From PFL42 sp963789825 (lineage in GTDB: Bacteria > Chloroflexota > Anaerolineae > Anaerolineales > E44-bin32): DNA of 64,000 bases. Under the pieces are notes generated by a model. That model searched no databases, was not told where the DNA came from, and saw only the letters and a program-made list of their open reading frames with translations. The stretch is taken from NCBI GenBank assembly GCA_963789825.1, contig CAWBME010000004.1:50697-114696 (forward strand). Direction: 5' to 3'. Numbering within the stretch: the first letter of the stretch is position 1; each line of letters begins with the position of its first letter. Positions 6,842 to 17,553 of the stretch are shown piece by piece. The translations under genes were made by a program, and so were the position numbers.

Positions 6842-9082
6842 ATGAGTGCGACAGGGCCAGAGAGCGCACTCCCCGGTCTGCCCTCCTTCCGAAGGCTTGC
6901 CCAGGTTGTCGCCCTCAGCTTCGCCCCCTCATTGCTGGTGATGCTCGACCGCTGGGTGGTGCCCATCGAAGTCGCCGAGCCGTTGGGCTGCCGCTGGAAC
7001 CTGTTCTGCGCCGGACACCGCCCGCTGTACTTGCTGTTGATCCTGCCGCTGGCGGCGCTGACCATCGCGACGGTCGCTCGGTGGCCGGGCGAGGCGATCC
7101 TCTCCGACCCGGGACGCAATCCGCGTGCCCCCACCTTTCGTCGGATGCCTCGCAGCATGGCGAGCCTTGCCTGGCTGCTCAGGATTCTCGGCGGCGGAGC
7201 CATGCTGGCAGCCATCATCCACGGCCAACTGGTGAGGCAAACACCAGGCTGGGCCTATGCCATCGGCTACTCCATGTTTCTGTGCGGCTGGCTCGTCTCT
7301 GGAGGTTCCCTCCCCTCGCCGCGCGGTTGGTCCTTGAGGGACAGCGCGGAGACGGTTGCCGCCATGCTGGCCATCGGCGCTGCAGTCGCCGGCGCGCGAG
7401 CGTCTTCCCTGCATCCAACCGGAGGGACTGCCCTCATCCTGGGCGCAGCACTGCTGTCCTTTGGGATGTGCCTACGCTGGCGCAGGATTCGCCTCCCTGG
7501 CCTCTGGCTGTCAACACTGGCGCTGTGCACCTACAGCCTGTTTCTCACCGCGTGGTGGTTCGTCGCCATCGGTGACGAATTCAGCTTCTACAACATCGCC
7601 AGCCAACTTGCCGCGCACTTCGACCTCGCGACGATCGGCAATGCCTTGTACGAGGCCCAGGGTGTCTATGGTTCTCACCCTCAATTCTCCTCCCTGCTGC
7701 AGGCGCTCTCGCTGCAGCTGTGGGGGGATACGCTCTTCGGCTGGCGCTTCGGCGGGCTCTGCCTTACCGCCCTCAGCCTCACCTTGCTCTTTCCGTTCTA
7801 TCGGACGCTCGGGGGCCGAGCGTTTGCGGTGTATGCGTTGTTCCTCCTGGCAGCGTCACCTTATCTGATGTCGTTCGTGAAGATTGGCTACAACAACCTT
7901 CAGGCCTTCTTCACCCTCGCCCTGGCACTGGCAGCCGCGACCTGGGCGATTCATACACCAACCGTCGGTGCGTATGCGCTGGCCGGGGCCGCCGTCGGCT
8001 TGGGGTTCTACGTCTACCCCGGAGCGCTGCTCACGCTGCCCGTCCCGCTGCTGCTTCTCGGGATGCTCGGATCAACAGCGGTCCGAGGCAGCTGGAGGAG
8101 GTGGGCGGTGCTAGCTCTTGTTCTGCTGGCGACGGCTTTGCCCATGGTCGTTCAGCCGGAGTTCTGGGTCACCAAGATCGGTGGGCTGTGGCTCAATCAG
8201 CCCGTTCTACGGGACGCACCCAGTGCGGCCCTGCGCCACATGACGGGCAACCTGGTCGATGCCGCACTCGCGCCGCTCTGGCTCGCCGACGAGTCTCACT
8301 TCGTCGCAGTAGGCTATCTGGATCCACTGGCGGCCGGCCTGGGGTTGATCGGGGCGGGGGTCCTCCTTCGCCGCGGGGAGCCGCGTCGAACGGCTCGCTA
8401 TCTGCTCACCAGCTTCGGATTGCTGGTCCTGCTCGCCGGCGTCTTCCACGATCGGCCGTTTCCTCCGACGACGCGCATGTTTGTCATCCTGCCCCTCCTG
8501 GTCACCTTTCCGGCCCTGGGCATAGCCTGGATTCTGTCCATGCTGCGCGATCTGAACTGGCGCAGACGGCAGGTGCAGTGGGCGGAAGCCCTGATACTGG
8601 TCGGGATCCTCGCCCTGGCGCTGGTCCAAGCCTACCCGCTCTCCCGGGTCCGGATGGCGCCCCGCTACCAGTCCTTCCAGGTGTTGTTGTTGCGCGAGGC
8701 CAGGCGCCTGTTCGAGGCCGGGCCGGAGGAAGCCCGACTGGTGATTGTCACCCAGCCCGAACGCCCGCTGCAGGCGTCAATCGAACAGCTGCTTCGCCTA
8801 AACGAGATACCGATCAGGCCAGGACAGTTGCGCGAGGTTTCCGCCTCGGCCCCCCAGGGCCAACTGACGCACGATCCAAGCGCATTGGTCCTGGTTGCTC
8901 CGTGGGTGCCCGAGGCGGAGCAGGCCGAGCTGGAGTCGGCCCTGCAAGCTTCCGGCAGAAGCCCGTGCCGTTTCCGCGAATTCGCTGGGGGAGGTGCGGC
9001 TGCTGCTCTGGGCGCCCCCAGAGTGGAAGGGCTTCTGCCAGCAGGCCAACCTGCAGGTGCACTGAAGGCGAAGGTAGAATAG
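6842..9082 (+). CDS. GT39-like membrane glycosyltransferase (ArnT/PMT type)
   Basis: 746 residues with about a dozen hydrophobic helices. The first luminal loop carries GDEFSFYNIASQLA, the acidic DE-type motif of the GT-C fold, followed by GVYGSHPQFSSLLQALSLQLWGD and the helix pattern typical of GT39/GT83 proteins such as LFGWRFGGLCLTALSL. These enzymes transfer sugars from polyprenyl-phosphate carriers on the outer face of the membrane. The C-terminal 130 residues form a soluble domain. The start ATG at 6842 is followed directly by the coding frame. No companion polyprenyl-phosphate sugar synthase is nearby. Confidence 0.75.
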   Translation: MSATGPESALPGLPSFRRLAQVVALSFAPSLLVMLDRWVVPIEVAEPLGCRWNLFCAGHRPLYLLLILPLAALTIATVARWPGEAILSDPGRNPRAPTFRRMPRSMASLAWLLRILGGGAMLAAIIHGQLVRQTPGWAYAIGYSMFLCGWLVSGGSLPSPRGWSLRDSAETVAAMLAIGAAVAGARASSLHPTGGTALILGAALLSFGMCLRWRRIRLPGLWLSTLALCTYSLFLTAWWFVAIGDEFSFYNIASQLAAHFDLATIGNALYEAQGVYGSHPQFSSLLQALSLQLWGDTLFGWRFGGLCLTALSLTLLFPFYRTLGGRAFAVYALFLLAASPYLMSFVKIGYNNLQAFFTLALALAAATWAIHTPTVGAYALAGAAVGLGFYVYPGALLTLPVPLLLLGMLGSTAVRGSWRRWAVLALVLLATALPMVVQPEFWVTKIGGLWLNQPVLRDAPSAALRHMTGNLVDAALAPLWLADESHFVAVGYLDPLAAGLGLIGAGVLLRRGEPRRTARYLLTSFGLLVLLAGVFHDRPFPPTTRMFVILPLLVTFPALGIAWILSMLRDLNWRRRQVQWAEALILVGILALALVQAYPLSRVRMAPRYQSFQVLLLREARRLFEAGPEEARLVIVTQPERPLQASIEQLLRLNEIPIRPGQLREVSASAPQGQLTHDPSALVLVAPWVPEAEQAELESALQASGRSPCRFREFAGGGAAAALGAPRVEGLLPAGQPAGALKAKVE

Positions 9083-9108
9083 GGTCGGACGAGGGGCCCC
9101 ACCCGAGA

Positions 9109-10705
9109 ATGGCACCCGGAAGACGCATCACCGACAACCTGGACGCGCTGCTCGAGGTCCTGCCCAGGGAGCTCAAGCAGCGCCTGCTCGAGATCGATCG
9201 GTCCGACGACCTGCTGGAAGTGATCCTCGACCTCGGCCGCGTGCCGACGGCGCGCTTCGTCGATGGCGAGGTGCCGCTGCAGGAGCGCGAGACGCAGCCC
9301 GAGGACATCGAGTACGTCGTCTCCCGCATCGGCGAGTTCGACGCCGACAACCGGGCCGGGATGGAACGCACGTTGCATCGGATCTCGGCCATCCGCAACC
9401 GGCACGACCGGATCGTTGGGCTCACCTGCCGCGTCGGGCGCGCGGTGTACGGCACGATCGACATCATCCAGGACCTGATCGGGAGCGGCAAGTCGGTGCT
9501 GCTGGTCGGCCGTCCGGGGGTCGGCAAGACCACCATGCTGCGCGAGGCCGCCCGCATCCTGGCCGAGGACAAGCGGGTGGTGATCGTCGATACCTCGAAC
9601 GAGATCGCCGGCGATGGCGACGTACCGCACCCGGCGATCGGCCGCTCCCGCCGGATGCAGGTGCGCAAGCCGAACCTGCAGCACGAAGTGATGATCGAGG
9701 CGGTCGAGAATCACAATCCCGAGGTCATTGTGATCGACGAGATCGGCCGCGAGCTCGAGGCGGTGGCCGCCCGCACCATTGCCGAGCGCGGCGTGCAGCT
9801 GATTGGCACAGCCCACGGCAACACGCTCGAGAACTTGCTGCTCAACCCCACGCTGTCCGACCTCGTGGGAGGCATTGAATCGGTCACATTGTCGGATGAG
9901 GAGGCCCGCCGACGCGGCACACAGAAGACGGTGCTCGAGCGCCGGGCGGCCCCGACCTTCGACATCCTGATCGAGATCATTGACCGAGATCGCGCTGGCG
10001 GTGCAGCACGACGTGGCGACGGCCGTCGATGCCATGCTGCGTGGCCGACCGATGCCGCCCGAGATCCGCAGCCTGGACGACCAGGGCGAGGTGCGCCTCG
10101 AGGCCGCCCCGCCGGCCAGCTCGGCCCGCATCGGCGAGCGCGGCTACCGGCGCCAAGCCGCACAGCCTTCGATGGCCCCGGGCGAGGACAACGGCCTGCC
10201 CTTCTCGCCGACGCCACCGCACATGCCCGGCAGCCCGTTGAGCCCGGTGCGCGTCTACGCCTACGGCGTGGCACGCAACCGGCTGAGAACCGCCGCTCGG
10301 CGGCTGCATGTTCCGGCGATCCTGGTCGACGACCCCAGCGAGGCCGAGGTGATCGTCACGCTGCGCGCCTACTACCGCCGCCATCAGAAGCTGATCGCCG
10401 ACGCCGAGGCCCGCCGCATGCCGATCTACGTCCTGCGCGCCAACACCTCGGGACAGATGGAGAACTTCCTTACCGACCTGTTCAGCCTGGAGGCAGGCCC
10501 CAGCCAGGAACCGGAACTGGACGTCGCGCTGCAGGAGACGCAGCAGGCGATCAGCGCCGTTCTCAATGGCGCTCACTCGGTTGACTTATCTCCCTCGTCA
10601 TCGTACATTCGGCGCCTGCAGCACCAGCTGGCGCGTCAGGCGAACCTGGTGTCCCACTCCTACGGCAAGGAACCCAACCGGCGCGTGCGCATCTTCCGGA
10701 ATTGA
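9109..10705 (+). CDS. AAA ATPase with C-terminal R3H nucleic-acid-binding domain, frameshifted near 9985
   Basis: This is a RecA/AAA-type ATPase of the Ycf45/SpoIIIAA-like family. An N-terminal region (ITDNLDALLEVLPRELKQ) precedes Walker A GRPGVGKTT near residue 135, DTSNEIAGDGD, and Walker B EVIVIDEIGRE near residue 205; GTAHGNTLENLL follows. The frame changes near 9985, after which VQHDVATAVDAMLRGR continues the same family pattern. The C-terminus has the R3H domain (RRLQHQLARQANLVSHSYGK, then EPNRRVRIF) that binds single-stranded nucleic acid. About 530 residues. It sits 1 base before tmk and is probably co-transcribed. The cellular role of the family is unsettled. Confidence 0.88.
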
Positions 10706-10706
10706 A

Positions 10707-11336
10707 ATGTTCATCACCCTGGAAGGACCGGATGGCTGCGGCAAGTCCACGCAGGTGCGCCTGCTGGCGCAGCACCTGCGCACGCTGGGGCTGGATGTCC
10801 TGCAGACGCGCGAACCAGGCGGGACGGCCATCAGCGACCAGATTCGCCAGGTGCTGACCGACCTGTCCAACACGCCAATGCACCCGCGCACCGAGATCCT
10901 GCTGTTCTCGGCCTCGCGCGCTCAACTGTGCCATGAGGTCATCCGTCCGCACCTGCAGGCCGGCGGCACGGTGCTGTCCGACCGTTTCTTCGACTCGACC
11001 TTCGCCTACCAGGGCTACGGCCATCGCCTCGATCTCGAAGCGCTGCGCGCCATCACCACCTTCGCCACCGGCGGGTTGATCCCGGACATTACGTTTCTAC
11101 TCGACATCCCGGCGGAGGAAGGGCTGCTGCGGCGCAAGCAGCACGGCGGCTGGAATCGTCTCGATGCCTACAACCTCGAGTTCCACGAGCGCGTGCGTCA
11201 GGGCTATCTGGCCCTGGCCCAGGCTGAGCCGCAGCGCTGGCTGACGATCGACGCCCGGCCATCGGTCGAGGCCATTCAGCAGGAGCTGCAGCGCCTGCTC
11301 GCGGCGCGCCTGCCCGCACTCCAGCCACCGGCCTAG
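10707..11336 (+). CDS. tmk: thymidylate kinase
   Basis: Phosphorylates dTMP to dTDP for DNA synthesis. MFITLEGPDGCGKSTQ contains the P-loop, DVLQTREPGGT is the conserved dTMP-contacting segment, TEILLFSASRAQL follows, and the DR(x) motif is VLSDRFFDST. LDIPAEEGLLRRKQ and NRLDAYNLEFHERVRQGY form the lid and C-terminal pattern. 209 residues, standard length. It starts one base after the R3H protein stop, so the two form an operon. Confidence 0.97.
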   Translation: MFITLEGPDGCGKSTQVRLLAQHLRTLGLDVLQTREPGGTAISDQIRQVLTDLSNTPMHPRTEILLFSASRAQLCHEVIRPHLQAGGTVLSDRFFDSTFAYQGYGHRLDLEALRAITTFATGGLIPDITFLLDIPAEEGLLRRKQHGGWNRLDAYNLEFHERVRQGYLALAQAEPQRWLTIDARPSVEAIQQELQRLLAARLPALQPPA

Positions 11337-11377
11337 GCCTAGCCACAGCCTCGCTGCCTCAAGCTGAGCGGCTCTGG

Positions 11378-11403
11378 CTCCCTCCTCGTTGAAGGGGAGG
11401 GAG
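11378..11403 (+). terminator. possible weak terminator hairpin after tmk
   Basis: CTCCCTCC (11378-11385) pairs with GGAGGGAG (11396-11403) around a 10-base loop. No U-tract follows, so this could be an unrelated GC-rich inverted repeat. Confidence 0.3.
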
Positions 11404-11448
11404 TGGACCCTCCCATCTGCACAGGAAGGAGATCCAGGAGCGCTTCTC

Positions 11449-12206
11449 ATGACCGAACGCCCACCCTGCCAGGATCCGCAATGGGACGATGACGTCAGCC
11501 AGCAGTTCATCGAGCTTGGCGCGTACTGCGTGCCAGACCGAGAACTGCAGAGGCGTGTGCTGACGGACCTGGTCCCCGAACGACCGGGACCGCAGACGCT
11601 GATCGAACTGGGATGCGGCGAAGGGTTCCTGGCGGAACAGCTTCTGGAGCGGTTCCCCGACTATCGGTTGCTCGCATTGGATGGGTCACCCAAGATGCTG
11701 CAGATCGCCTCCGCCCGGCTTGCCCGCTTCGGCAACCGGGCGCGTTGTCTGGGATTTTCACTGGCCGAACGCAGTTGGCGCACCGCCGACGGCGACGCAC
11801 TGGCCATTCTCTCCTCCCTGACCCTGCACCACCTCACTGGGCCCGAGAAGTTCGAGCTGTTCCATGACCTGGAAGCGATGCTGGCGCCGGGTGGCCTGCT
11901 GGCGATTGCCGACCTGGTGCAGCCTGCGCATCCGCAGGGAGTCAGACTTGGCGGCTGACGCCTGGGATGAAGCCGTCCGGCAGCGGGCGCTCAAGATCGA
12001 CGGGCGGCTGGACGCCTACCAGCCGGTTCGAGGATGGGCAGTGGAACACCTTTCGCTATCCCGATCCGGACGACATCGATCATCCTTCCGGTCTGTTCGA
12101 GCAGCTGCTCTGGCTGCAACAAGCCGGGCTTGTCGCCGTGGACGTGCACTGGATGCGCGCCGGCCAAGCGATCTTCAGCGCATGGAAGCCTGATCCCCCT
12201 GGATGA
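11449..12206 (+). CDS. class I SAM-dependent methyltransferase, two frame changes
   Basis: The start ATG at 11449 has AGGAG 8 bases upstream. TLIELGCGEGFLAEQLLERF is methyltransferase motif I, LLALDGSPKML motif II, and LTLHHL with LAPGGLLAIADL motifs IV-V. The frame changes near 11945 (giving LAADAWDEAVRQRALKIDGR) and near 12022 (FEDGQWNTFRYPDPDD, then FEQLLWLQQAGLVAVDVHW), ending at 12206. The tail AGLVAVDVHWMRAGQAIFSA is the usual last strand pair of such enzymes. Substrate unknown. Lies after tmk with a 110-bp gap. Confidence 0.8.
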
Positions 12207-12495
12207 TCGCTCCCACCCCGGCCTGCCTCGCCCGCGCGGCCGCCTGAGCCCCAGCGAGGGAGGCTGAACGGGAGAGCGCCGGAAACGCCGGCTCCCGGCA
12301 GCCGTGGGGTCCTCTGTCGATAGGCCGGCCTGCCCGGGCGGCGCCTGGACGGCAAGCAGAGGGGCGAACCGGCCATCCCCTTGCTCCCCCCGTTTCACGC
12401 ACAGCAGCGTGGCGCGGTGGAAACCGCGATAGGAGAGAGCGACGAGGATCCGGCGAGATGCATCGGTGGCCGCAGGGTGCATTTCTGTGTGGTGG

Positions 12496-13575
12496 TTAGT
12501 CGCGAGCGCGAACGTATAGACCGTCTCGAACTCCCGCCCATCACGATATGCACAGATCGCTGTGACAAGTCGTAGACCACCGACCATTGCGTCGTGTCGT
12601 TGGCAACGTGGCGCAATAGCTCCAGGGCCTGGTTGACTTGCAGCATGCCACCCGTCGGGCGAAGTGTGTCCAACATTCGGTCGTAGCGTGGGCACAGTCC
12701 ACTCTCGGCCGTTGGGCCCGCACCGGCACGCTGACGAAGAAGTTGGTTGCCAGATGCCACGGCTCCTCGTTGGGCAGGACAACCATTTCCCCTTGGACAT
12801 ACTCGACCAGCGCCGCCTGGCCAGTGGCGTCGGCAATCAGGTAGTGGATCGGCGGGCCATTTCCCCATGCGACGTTGGCGCGGCGCAGGACGCCCACCGC
12901 CTCATCGACGGTGCTCGCCCGGTCGAGCATCCAGCGCATCAGTTCAAGATCGTCCACCGTTGGCAGAGCCGGGTCGAGCGGCGCAGCTCCCGCCGGCACC
13001 GCTGCCATGCCGACCGCCAGGCCTTGCTCGTTCATGCCATCAAAGGGGAGGTGCGGAGCCCGCAGGAGCTCGCTGGCGGTCGGCAACGGCCGCGCCTGCA
13101 GACAGGCCACGTCGCTCACATCACTCAGCAGATAGGCGATGTCGACCATCGAGACAGAGGCATAGCCGTTTGGCGGGTCGGTGAAGAGCAGCATCGCCGG
13201 GCTGTCTTCCCAGTCGAAGTTCCTCCCGTACAGGCGCGACGAAGGGTCTCCCAGGGCCGCGAAGAGGGAGCACGACCAGCCGCGAGCCGGCAAGAGGGCG
13301 CCAACCGTCTCGGCCGCATAGGGCGCGGCATACTCCATCGTGTACAACGGGTAGGGATCGACCAGCCTCAGGCTGGAGAGCGTACGGATCTCGGAGTCAT
13401 CCAGACCCCCAGGCGAGGCTCTCGGCGGGCGAAGGGCTTGTTGCCAGGGCAGTGGCTTCAGGTCCGGGGTTGGCCGTCTCGATTGGGAGACAGGCAGCGA
13501 ACAGCAAGCGACACGAGCAGGCTCAAGGACCGGCAGACCGATGCTGGATCTCGTCAGTGGGGAGCGGCCGTTCAT
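12496..13575 (-). CDS. C45/Ntn-type linear amide C-N hydrolase, start uncertain, frameshifted
   Basis: The centre reads CSLFAALGDPSSRLYGRNFD, where Cys followed by a GRNxDW motif marks the self-processing Ntn hydrolases of the C45/choloylglycine group (penicillin acyltransferase, carcinine hydrolase relatives). HLPFDGMNEQGLAVGMAAVP and ELMRWMLDRASTVDEAVGVL are further family patterns. Frame changes near 12720 and 12560 are needed to reach MLQVNQALELLRHVANDTTQ, then WSVVYDLSQRSVHIVMGG and FETVYTFAL, which is the expected C-terminal strand. The N-terminus is unclear; ATG at 13575 is a guess and a signal peptide in another frame is possible. Substrate unknown. Confidence 0.65.
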
Positions 13576-13959
13576 GCCTTCCATCCCATGGGCCCTTCGG
13601 ACCGTCGTGGAGATTCTCGCGCCATCCATCCCCCCGCGACACGGGCTCCCGGGTCTGGACCGACCGTTCGCGGGGCTGATTCGAAGGGCTGTTCTCCACC
13701 AGCCACCCACCTGCGTCGCCTCTGCGGCACTCGGGGGCGAGAAACCAGAAGCCAGAGCGTATCCCTTGGCCCAGGCGGGGATGGAAGTGATCCGCTGCTC
13801 GCTCGACCAGCCGTCATGCGGCCATCAGCCCTATGGGGAGGTGCCGGTCAAGTCCGCAGCCCCGCGAGGGAGATGCCGCTGCTCCTGATAGATCGTGAGA
13901 ACTGGCTGACAGCTTCGGCAAGCCCGGTTGTGCGAATTCTGGTCGTCAAGAGGAACCCC
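13576..13959. other. 384-bp intergenic region between divergent genes
   Basis: No reading frame here resembles a known protein. The region separates the minus-strand hydrolase from the plus-strand membrane protein and should hold both promoters, but no clear -35/-10 pair was found. Confidence 0.4.
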
Positions 13960-14467
13960 ATGACCAGAATCCCATCATCGGTGCTGTACTCGCTGCTGCT
14001 CTTCTCCCCACTGCTGTTGCTGCTGCTGCTTCCCGTCCCCTGCCTGGGCTCGGAGTGCATCCTGCTGACATCGATTCAACTCGCCGATCCGTCGCAGCTC
14101 GAACCGGGGGGCCTGACGGGCTTCTGCGCCTGGGGGCTCGGCCCGCTGCCCGCGGCGGCCGTCATCTTCGCCCTCGGCCTGGCGGGCTACCGCCTGACCG
14201 GTCAAGGAGCGCCCTCGCCGAATCGACTGGGTCGCCACATGGGCGCTGTTCTGCCTGACCGCCTACGTGATAGTCTGGTACGCCATCATTCTGGTGACCA
14301 GCATCGGCGCCTCCGAGACCCCGCCGGAGGAGTTCCTCGCCATTACCGCGGTGATGGCGTTGACGGTGATCACGCTGGGCCAGCCCTTGATCGTGCTCTG
14401 GCTGTCACTCGTCAACAGGATCTGGAAAGCGCGCCCGCAGCGTGAGACCGCCGCCCGGAGCCCATGA
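13960..14467 (+). CDS. small membrane protein, unknown, frameshifted near 14220
   Basis: MTRIPSSVLYSLLLFSPLLL opens an N-terminal membrane helix. A short extracytoplasmic part with two cysteines and a second helix (AAAVIFALGLAGYRL) follow. Near 14220 the frame changes and gives RIDWVATWALFCLTAYVIVW and ITAVMALTVITLGQPLIVLW, two more helices. About 168 residues in total with four helices and a basic tail. Family not recognised. Confidence 0.5.
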
Positions 14468-14613
14468 CGGTTGGCTCGATCCCGCTGGATGGCCGGAGGG
14501 CACGAGCAGTAGGTCCGAATTAGGGAGGGGGCAGCGCTGGCTGCCGGTGCTGGACGGGCATATTGGCACTTCCTGCAAGCGAGGCGCCCGGACTGCCGCG
14601 GAGCTCGATGGCG

Positions 14614-15479
14614 CTACTGGGCCTGGAAACTCAAGGCGCTGCGTTCGAAGACCGGCAGCAGACCCGTCGAATTGGTCGGGCTCGGCCTGAAAGGAGAGCG
14701 TCCAGAGTCGGTCGCTGCCGGCGAGCAGATACAACGCCTGACGGCTCCGCTGGCCGGACTCGACGTCGCGCACCTGCAGCAGCGCCCGGGCCATCGGGTA
14801 GCGGCCACCGTAGATCAGTTCCGTCCGTTCGACGATGACTTCGTTCTTGTTGTCTTCGATCGCTTTGAGCAACATGGTCTGCAGGTCCGCAGCTTCCGGG
14901 AGCGGCTCGCCCACCAGGAACACCGCCGATCCGCCGGCCGCGTCGGCGGCCATCAGCAGATCGAACTGCAAGGAGGCGCTCATCTCGTCGAGCGAGACCG
15001 GGGTCGCCGTTTCGCCGGGCGCTGGAGTGACCAGGCTGGCAAACGCCTCGACCATTCCCTCGGCAAAGACCTGCATCAACAGCACCATCGCCTCACCCAT
15101 CTCGCCCATGTCGATGACCTGGTAGCTCTCCGGCACGAAGAAGAAGGCGGACTTCGTGTCGATGCGCTTCAATCCGGCCAGGTCCGGATGCTTCGCCGGC
15201 AAGGGTCACCACGACCGCCGTGGGCAGCGGGACTCCCTGAGTGGTCTGCAGTTGGCGCGGCGCCTCGGTCGGCAGCGGCGTGGCCGTGGGCGTCTCGGTC
15301 GGCAGGGCAACCGTCGGGCTGGGCGTGTCGGTCCAGGCCGGTGGCAGGGTGATGGCTCCGGCCGGCCCGGCGCCCGGGTCCGCCGCAGGCGCGGCAGCCG
15401 GCAGCACACCACACGCGAAGGCGGAGAGACTGACCAGACTCAGGCTGGCGGCAAGACGGGAGGCTGTGCATTGCTTCAT
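14614..15479 (-). CDS. lipoprotein with Pro/Thr-rich linker, unknown C-terminal domain
   Basis: ATG at 15479 follows GAGGTGA at good spacing. A signal peptide ends in the lipobox LSAFAC. A linker rich in PTETPTATPLPTEAP is typical of surface lipoproteins in Chloroflexota. After a frame change near 15190 comes a folded domain: FFFVPESYQVIDMGEMGEAM, then ELIYGGRYPMARALLQVRD and LYLLAGSDRLWTLSFQAEPD. This resembles PsbP-like or stress-associated lipoprotein domains but is not assigned. A second change near 14662 gives the terminal LLPVFERSALSFQAQ, ending at 14614. Confidence 0.6.
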
Positions 15480-15711
15480 GTGGGTCACCTCGTGGGTCGC
15501 TGCCCGACTGGGCTGATTATCGCCGATCTCCCCTTCGGCGAGGGAAGACCACCTGACGGCCGGCTGACGGATTGGCCAGAATCGAGCGGGGGTCGGCAGG
15601 TGCCGACCCCCGAGAAGCTTCTGCGGCCCCAGGGCTGTTCAGGAAGTTGCCCCACGATCGAAGGCAGCAATCGAATCTGTGTGCGCTGGAGGCATCGACG
15701 CGCCTGGGCCC

Positions 15712-17553
15712 TCAGCCGCGCAGTTCCTGTAGCCTCTGCAGGAGAGAGGATGATCCCCACCGCCCCCAGGAGCGCCGCCAGCGCCACCTGCCAGAAGGCG
15801 ACCCCCAGGACCACCAGCGTCACCAGCGCCAGGAAGATAGCGACATTCCCCAGCGAAACCGCGAAGGTCCGGCGCATGACCGACTCGACCAGGCCGAAGG
15901 CGATGACCAGCAGGGCAATGCCGGGCAGCACCGCTTGCGGCGCCCAGAGCAGCAGGGCCGCCACCCCAATGAACATCAAGGCGATGCTGAGGGCGGCCCA
16001 CATCTCGACGGTGCGGCTGACCGCCGAGGCCGGGACGGGGCTGGCGCGATGCTGGATGTGCGCCTGAGGGTCGCCGGGTACGCCAGCCTCGATCTCCTTC
16101 AGTCGCTGACGCAGTGCATCCAGGACCACTCGGTTCTGGGAAAGGTCCTTGCGGACCGAGGTGAGTTCATTCGCCTTGGTGCGCATGTCCACACCCAGGG
16201 CGGCGTGCTTCTTGGCCAGGTGCGGTTTGCCCTCCATCCCCTTCCCCAACGCGCCCAGGTGTTGAAGATCTTCCATTCTCTCGGCGGCCGTCGCTTCGAG
16301 TTGCTTCTGGGTCTTGCCCAGGTCGGCTACTCTGCGGCGCAGGATGGCGGCTTCGCGCGAGGGCGGCGGGGTCTTGTCGAGACCGGCGAAACCGAGCGGA
16401 TCGAACCAGGAAGCTCGGGGGGTCCCATCCCGGTTGTACATCGGACCGCCCGGCGCGTTCTCACCGGACAGGGGATCGCGGGCGAACAGGCCCCACAGGC
16501 CGCGGTACTGCGACACCCAAGGGGTGGATTCGTCGATCACGACCGGGCTCCACGCCTTGTCGCCGCCCGGTCCGATCGACAGGCCATCGCCGCGAGCGAA
16601 GTCGACAAACGGAATCCGGAACGGCCCGCCGCCGATCCCTCTCGGCTCCTGTCAGGCGCGCCCAGAATCGCTGCGCCGCACTTGTGATCCCGCGCAGCCA
16701 CCCCGGAAGGGGTAGGCTCACTTCCGCCTGGTACTCTCCACGTTGGAAGTAGGAGGCGTGCGATCCGGCTCCGGCATAGACCACGGGGTGGCCATCGGCC
16801 AGTTCGAATTCCTCCCGATCGTCCCAGCGGCGGCGCAGGTCGTCGCCGTGGAAATCATGCGAGGCGAAGGCCACCCAGCCCGGCACCAGCGACTTCCCTT
16901 CCTCATACAGGTAGACCAGGACCATCTCCCAGTCGGATTCATGGTCGTTCACGCCGTGGAAGCCGGAGCGCCACGGGTTGTAGTCAAAGAAGAACCAGTA
17001 CTGGAGCGCTATCCAGCCGCGTTCGCGCACGACGCGGCCATGATAGACATAGCGTTCCTTTTCCTTGAGGATCTCCTGGTAGGCAATTCGCGCCGCCGCC
17101 GAGGTGGCGGCAGGGACACGGCCGCGCAGGAGCAGTGTGGCGGAGAACAGCGCATCGAACAGGCGCGGAAGCAGCCCGCCGCGCGACAGACGCCCCGGGC
17201 CGGGGTGGAAGGCACTGTCGGACTGTCGGTTCAGCCTACCCTCTTCGACGAGGAAGCCGAGCGGCCTCCCCCAGCCCGAAGGGCTGGACAAAGCGCAGGA
17301 ACAAGACGCTTCCAAAGGGAGCTGTTCGAGGCTGAACCAGGCTCTTCATGTCCAGCGCCCCGGCCGGGACGAGCTGCTCTTCGCCGCCGTCGGGAGAATG
17401 AACCCATAGGCTGCAGCGGCGGATGTAGGGTTCGACGTCCATTGGGTAGCAGTGTTCCCCTCGGGTGTAGCGCACCACGGGCTCAAAGCGGCGCAGCAGC
17501 GCTTCATCACTCGCCGTCTGGGGCATACGCGGCAGATCACTCGACGGGGTCAT
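15712..17553 (-). CDS. Vps62-like domain protein with C-terminal membrane region, multiply frameshifted
   Basis: The start ATG at 17553 overlaps the end of the upstream small membrane gene by 17 bases. After an N-terminal part (RRFEPVVRYTRGEHCYPMD), a Vps62-type domain follows: YWFFFDYNPWRSGFHG, NDHESDWEMVLVYLY, VAFASHDFHGDD and VVYAGAGSHASYF. Frame changes near 17280 and 16630 join these to IDESTPWVSQYRGLWGLFA. A coiled coil (about 16330-16060) and four hydrophobic helices (about 16030-15740) follow, with a probable end LQRLQELRG at 15712. About 610 residues. Bacterial Vps62-like proteins have no established function; the membrane-anchored layout suggests a cell-envelope role. Confidence 0.65.

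Noticed and set aside
7720..9108. Long plus-strand frame running into the AAA-R3H gene
   Set aside because: The upstream part is Arg/Ser/Gly-rich shadow of the GT39-like gene; the true start is ATG at 9109.
12664..13958. Long plus-strand frame opposite the C45 hydrolase
   Set aside because: Antisense of the hydrolase; only the last part, from ATG 13960, is taken as real.
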